Shown: positions 60,502 to 64,000 of the stretch, piece by piece
Layout of the letters: every line of letters begins with the position of its first letter
Position numbering within the stretch: the stretch's first letter is position 1
Source: Chitinophagaceae bacterium
GTDB lineage: Bacteria; Bacteroidota; Bacteroidia; Cytophagales; Cytophagaceae
Reading direction: 5' to 3'
Length of the DNA stretch: 64,000 nucleotides
Assembly: GCA_028288365.1 (NCBI GenBank)
Contig: JAQBNU010000093.1
Coordinates: 1-64,000, forward strand
Notes under the pieces: model-generated
What the model was told of the DNA's origin: nothing
Databases searched by the model: none
The model's input: the letters and a program-made list of their open reading frames with translations, nothing else
Program-made: the position numbers and the translations under genes

Positions 60502-60618
60502 TGGTCAGTGTACAGTTGTCAGTAAGAATTTAAGTACAACATTTAAATAGAAAAGCCTTTGCACATATGCAAAGGCTTTTCTATTTATCTGATCACTGAC
60601 AACTGTCGACTGATCACT
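60502..60618. repeat. Repeat family D with perfect terminator hairpin, copy 4
   Basis: GTGGTCAGTGTACAGTTGTC-type words at 60502-60524 and CTGATCACTGACAACTGTCG plus ACTGATCACT at 60589-60618 flank the perfect hairpin AAATAGAAAAGCCTTTGCA (60545-60563) against 60568-60586. It lies between the convergent ABC-F and DinB-like genes and the right-hand words enter the DinB-like gene's stop. Confidence 0.85.
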
Positions 60619-61093
60619 TAATGAGTGCTACCTGCCCCAAGTGATAAGCCACGTGTGCTGTACGGTTAAGCAATACACTCAATTTGTTGCGCGACGGTTC
60701 TTTGGCAAGATCTTCATCTGTCATGGCATTGTGACGTTGAAACCATTCTTCGGCAGACAAGGCCTGAAATTTTTCATTCAACTTACTGTGCACATCAAGC
60801 CAGTATTGACGTAAGTCAGCTGTGGAAGGGAAATCGAAACCAGCTTTGTCGGCATTTTTTAAAAAGGCTTCGTCCAATTCTGGATGCAATCTTTCTCCCA
60901 ATCCGAAGAGTGTGAACATACCGTCGTTTACAGCCACCAGGTGACCCAATAAATAAACTCCGCGATTTCTGCCCGGTGATACTTCCTGCCAGAGTTGTTC
61001 ATCGCTTAACTTTTGAAATGTTTTATCGGCTCTGCTGATCTGAGTCTCCCAGGATAGAAGAGCCATTTTTACGGTGATTTGTTGTGGATTCAT
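60614..61093 (-). CDS. DinB-like four-helix metalloprotein
   Basis: A 159-residue DinB/YfiT-family protein. The metal-ligand histidines are in YLLGHLVAVND (residue about 51) and in RTAHVAYHLGQVAL near the C-terminus, with ALSAEEW typical of the fourth helix. The family includes thiol-dependent transferases and DNA-damage-inducible proteins; the substrate here is unknown. It is co-directional with the AHSA1-like gene 71 bases upstream. Confidence 0.9.
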   Translation of the reverse strand: MNPQQITVKMALLSWETQISRADKTFQKLSDEQLWQEVSPGRNRGVYLLGHLVAVNDGMFTLFGLGERLHPELDEAFLKNADKAGFDFPSTADLRQYWLDVHSKLNEKFQALSAEEWFQRHNAMTDEDLAKEPSRNKLSVLLNRTAHVAYHLGQVALIK

Positions 61094-61163
61094 GGCTTTA
61101 AAGACAAGTTATGGAGTGCTTTGGTTCCTGATGTTGAAAAGTTATTTAAAATATAGAAATTGC

Positions 61164-61625
61164 TTATTCTGACTCCACTATTTTCTTTATTTTTGCTAAA
61201 ATTGGATTCCATCCTTCTCCTCCATTGTAAGCTTCTTTGTAACGACGTTCGCCTTCTGCTACGGCAGCATAATCACCTTGTGTCACGATGAGCTGTGTAT
61301 GTCCGGCTTCTTCATTTAAAGCATACGTCACGTGTAAATGATTGGCAGGAATATCTTCCATGCCGGAAAAAGGATCAAATACGGTGTAGGTCAATAATGA
61401 CGTTGGGTTAATCTCTAAAATAATTCCTTTAACAAATACGGTGTCTTTTCCTTCGTAATGTGCTTGCCATAAAAGTGGACTACCCGCTTTCCAGTCAGAT
61501 AGCGCTTCACAGCCGAACATGTATTTTTTTGTTTGCGTTGGATTGACCAGTGCGTCCCATACTTTTTCAATGGGAGCATCGATGCGGATGCTGTTTTGTA
61601 GAATTAATTCTTGAGTCATAATCAT
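61164..61625 (-). CDS. SRPBCC/AHSA1-like domain protein
   Basis: A 153-residue START-like protein beginning with IRIDAPIEKVWDALVNPTQT, the hallmark of the AHSA1/SRPBCC hydrophobic-ligand-binding fold, followed by DWKAGSPLLWQAHYEG and YAAVAEGERRYKEAYNGGEG near the end. It may bind a hydrophobic ligand or act as an Hsp90-activator-like protein; ligand unknown. The start may be at 61625 or, two codons in, at 61619. Confidence 0.9.
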   Translation of the reverse strand: MIMTQELILQNSIRIDAPIEKVWDALVNPTQTKKYMFGCEALSDWKAGSPLLWQAHYEGKDTVFVKGIILEINPTSLLTYTVFDPFSGMEDIPANHLHVTYALNEEAGHTQLIVTQGDYAAVAEGERRYKEAYNGGEGWNPILAKIKKIVESE

Positions 61626-61645
61626 AGCTGTGATTGAATGATAAA

Positions 61646-63022
61646 TTATTTTTTAGTAATCATAAATTCTACCCGTCGATTTTGCTTGCGATGTTCTTCT
61701 GTTTCGTTGTCTATGCATGGTTGACTGTCTCCAAAACCCTTGCCTGTCAAACGTTCCGGAGTGATGCCTTGGGAGACCAGGTATGCTTTTACAGCTTCTA
61801 CTCGTTTTTCCGATAACTCCATATTCAATGATGGTACACCCTGGTTGTCGGTGTGACCTTGTATTTCTATTTCTAATTTTTTCTGTTCGTTTAAAATATC
61901 GACCAAGGTATCTAATTGAGGATAAGAATCAGGCAGAAGTTCGGCTAGACTCTGTTTGAAAAAAACTTTCTCCAATTTTATTTTCTCTCCGATGGTTAAC
62001 AATCTCGCTTGTGAAAGATCGTGTGTTTTTTCTACCGGTGCTTCTTTTTTTATTTCTTTCTTGGCAACAGCTGGAGTTGTTGTTGTCTTTACAGGGGCTT
62101 TTTTTATTTCTGTTTTCGATGCGGGTATTTTTGCAACGACTTGTTTTTTAGGTGCTGGTTTTTCTTTCTCTACTTTTACTGCCTTTTTAGGTTCAGTCTT
62201 TTTAATCGGTTTGGGTGTGGTTTTGACAGGTTGTTTTTTAACAGTTGATTTTACGGGCTCTTTTTTGATGCTGTCTGTTTTAGCAACTGGTGTAACTTCT
62301 TTCACCCATACAATAGAATCTGTTTTTGTATCGGCTATGATGGGAGGGATAAATTCTTTTTCTACGCTGTCTTTTTTTATGATTGCTTCTACAACAGGAA
62401 GAGGTGTAGTGAAATTGATTTCATTGGAGATGATGATACCGTTGGGGTATCCGTATACCACTTCCTGGTGCATGGTGAAGCGGGTGAATGGTGTACTGCT
62501 TGAAACGTAGAGTCTACCGCCGGTTTCAGGTCCCCAGCCACCGCTGTTAGCTCTGATGGTGCGTTTTTTTTTATTGAAGACTGTAGAGAAAGAGGAAGAG
62601 GTGTTGTTCACAGAGCTTCCCGTTTCCCAATCCACAACAGATGATTTTATTTCTTTGCCAGTTTCATCATAGATGTTAAAGCCATTTAGAAATTCGCCTC
62701 CGTTGTTATCGAAGTTGAAGTGACTCATGATGAAGTTTAGCGAGGTGATAGGTTTGGAAAAGATAATAGCGATGTCAGAATGTTTCACTCCGGATGCATT
62801 TTGTCCAATCCAGAAATTATTGGGATCAGATGCAGTCAATTGAGTAGTGGCATCTAATTTACAAATGGAAATGGTCATAGAATCTCCTAATTCAAAAGTA
62901 TAACAAGATTCTGTGGAGGGTAACTCCGTTAGATTTTGAAGTATGAGTTTTTGCGCGCAGGTTGGTTGTAGTTGTAGAAACAACAAAATAAAACTTACCG
63001 TTATTGAATTGCACATCTTCAT
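61646..63022 (-). CDS. OmpA-family outer-membrane protein with Lys/Pro-rich linker
   Basis: A 458-residue protein with a signal peptide (ending QPTCAQ), an N-terminal beta-sandwich-like domain (about 25-210), a long Lys/Pro/Val/Thr-rich linker (about 240-345) of KPVK- and KKAPVK-like units, and a C-terminal OmpA-like peptidoglycan-binding domain with IEIQGHTDNQGVPSLNMELS and NRRVEFMITKK. The linker resembles TonB-type periplasm-spanning segments. It likely anchors an extracytoplasmic domain to peptidoglycan. The N-terminal domain is not one I can name. Confidence 0.9.
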   Translation of the reverse strand: MKMCNSITVSFILLFLQLQPTCAQKLILQNLTELPSTESCYTFELGDSMTISICKLDATTQLTASDPNNFWIGQNASGVKHSDIAIIFSKPITSLNFIMSHFNFDNNGGEFLNGFNIYDETGKEIKSSVVDWETGSSVNNTSSSFSTVFNKKKRTIRANSGGWGPETGGRLYVSSSTPFTRFTMHQEVVYGYPNGIIISNEINFTTPLPVVEAIIKKDSVEKEFIPPIIADTKTDSIVWVKEVTPVAKTDSIKKEPVKSTVKKQPVKTTPKPIKKTEPKKAVKVEKEKPAPKKQVVAKIPASKTEIKKAPVKTTTTPAVAKKEIKKEAPVEKTHDLSQARLLTIGEKIKLEKVFFKQSLAELLPDSYPQLDTLVDILNEQKKLEIEIQGHTDNQGVPSLNMELSEKRVEAVKAYLVSQGITPERLTGKGFGDSQPCIDNETEEHRKQNRRVEFMITKK

Positions 63023-63177
63023 CAGTAAGAGAAAAGTGAATGATGAACCAAAGTAGAAAAAATAAAAGAGCAGAGAAAGTATTGTATGAATTAAATACCT
63101 TGTAAATAGCGTATCTACAGAATATCTTCAGATTAGACACCCCTTTTTCTTAGAGCCTTTTCCCGTTCGATGAAAGC

Positions 63178-63855
63178 TTATTCTTTGTGCATGGATTGCG
63201 AAGAAAATTTACTGATGAGGATGCCGACTAGTACAACAGAATAAAATTGTCCAGCAATACCAAACAGGGAAGTGATCAGCTTCATGTAATGCGCACTAGG
63301 TGTGATGTCTCCAAATCCTATGCTGGTCAGTGTAATGCTGCAGAAGTAAACGAGATCAATAAACACGGTCGCGTGACTGGCAATGTCGATGCCTTTGAAG
63401 GAGGTGGAGTCAAAGTAAAATAAAGATTGCAATAAAAATACATTGATTTCAATGAGCAATAAATAACCACATGCTGATGCAGAAATGATGTCGGCATTGA
63501 TGTAACTGGGTTTGATCATAAACTTAATGATCTCTAAAAAGATAAAGGCAAAGAACAATACGTAGGCTACACTGAGTATAGACATGAAGTGAGGAATCTT
63601 TCCAACAAAGGGCAGACTTAAGGGCAGACATAGGACAAGAATGAATAAAATATTTTGTACGGTGTTTTTCCATTTGGATTTTTCAACAAATACACCCACA
63701 CTGGCAATACCTAAAATGATCATATTGATTGGCCAAAACACTTCGGTATAAAAATCCATGTCCTGTATAAAGATGCCGATGAACAAGTGCTGGATCAAAG
63801 CGAAGAGCAGCAGTTCGTACTTGTGTCTTTGAAGGTAAAGTTTAATTTGAGTCAT
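63178..63855 (-). CDS. Voltage-independent K+ channel-like protein
   Basis: A 225-residue ion channel starting at the ATG at 63855. It has six hydrophobic segments; the pore shows the selectivity filter TSIGFGD (about residues 177-183), a GFG-type K+ channel filter, followed by a final membrane helix. There is no RCK or cyclic-nucleotide domain. A longer in-frame start at 63936 would overlap the end of the upstream gene and is not used. Moves K+ across the inner membrane. Confidence 0.88.
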   Translation of the reverse strand: MTQIKLYLQRHKYELLLFALIQHLFIGIFIQDMDFYTEVFWPINMIILGIASVGVFVEKSKWKNTVQNILFILVLCLPLSLPFVGKIPHFMSILSVAYVLFFAFIFLEIIKFMIKPSYINADIISASACGYLLLIEINVFLLQSLFYFDSTSFKGIDIASHATVFIDLVYFCSITLTSIGFGDITPSAHYMKLITSLFGIAGQFYSVVLVGILISKFSSQSMHKE

Positions 63856-63904
63856 GTTTCTATTGTTTGGCTGATGATATGATGTGATTGGCTCATTCAA
63901 CCAC

Positions 63905-64000
63905 TTAATACTGTTCCCTATAAAACTTATATTCATTACTCAATTGCAGTTTATTTTGATTGAACCACTTGACAAAATTGTCCCACAGGATCTGATGACT
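63905..64000 (-). CDS. C-terminal end of an unidentified protein (partial)
   Basis: The minus strand from the window edge reads SHQILWDNFVKWFNQNKLQL, SNEYKFYREQY and a stop at 63905-63907, 31 residues. It has a Trp- and Tyr-rich helical composition like a real C-terminus and lies 49 bases upstream of the K+ channel start. This also argues against the longer K+ channel start. The family cannot be identified from so short a piece. Confidence 0.55.
   Translation of the reverse strand, partial: SHQILWDNFVKWFNQNKLQLSNEYKFYREQY

Noticed and set aside
61962-62510. Long plus-strand frames opposite the OmpA protein's linker, rich in Phe and Cys
   Set aside because: They are the reverse complement of Lys-rich codons (AAA/AAG becomes TTT/CTT) and have no other sign of being coding.

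Overview
The window is chromosomal DNA of a Bacteroidota bacterium, most likely from the Chitinophagia/Chitinophagales side of the phylum (the class is an inference). Phylum markers seen directly are a fused LpxC-FabZ gene, a PorX-type response regulator with a PglZ domain, three secreted proteins ending in type IX secretion (T9SS) sorting domains, a DarA/DarB resorcinol-lipid locus, Bacteroidota-type DUF families (DUF3822, DUF4296), and TAnnTTTG -7 promoter boxes. No tRNA, rRNA, CRISPR array, prophage or intact insertion sequence was found. Coding density is high, and most of the noncoding DNA is repeats and hairpins.

Layout. 1-1760: start of an unidentified secreted protein, hisS, and a 48-residue basic small protein with its own promoter and terminator. 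1872-10360: one tightly packed ten-gene operon combining DarA/DarB (dialkylresorcinol/flexirubin-type lipid synthesis), a BtrH-like protein, an ABC exporter pair, an acyl carrier protein and a ketosynthase plus catalytically dead partner. 10600-14560: two secreted proteins, one with a possible lysozyme/transglycosylase-like domain. 15226-19883: a phosphoesterase-DUF-pyrE operon, two Nudix hydrolases, coaD and its DUF3822 neighbour. 19925-24577: RecD-like helicase, DUF1573, DUF423, YggS and GH3 genes. 24768-27592: a short Bat-type operon (BatA, BatD-like, DUF58). 27649-33367: DUF4296 lipoprotein, sigma factor plus membrane partner, mutS2, a nucleotidyltransferase-like protein and an ABC ATPase. 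33384-37933: HD hydrolase-lpxD-lpxC/fabZ-lpxA, the lipid A start, divergent from porX (38008). 39896-43613: tsaE, alanine dehydrogenase and a 7TMR-DISM histidine kinase. 43752-48381: a LytS/LytTR pair overlapping an outer-membrane beta-barrel gene. 48467-64000: cation/proton antiporter, beta-helix T9SS protein, YetF-like DUF421, lipoproteins, M1 peptidase, an apparently frameshifted small gene, ABC-F ATPase, DinB-like and AHSA1-like proteins, an OmpA protein, a K+ channel and the end of one more gene.

The main functional theme is the cell envelope: resorcinol-type lipids or pigments, lipid A, T9SS cargo and its regulator PorX, outer-membrane proteins and lipoproteins. The second theme is intergenic architecture. 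At least six families of palindromic or inverted-repeat elements recur between genes. They include a two-copy element of about 180 bp carrying four evenly spaced GTCCC/GGGAC palindromes, and a 16-bp palindrome that sits inside members of other repeat families.
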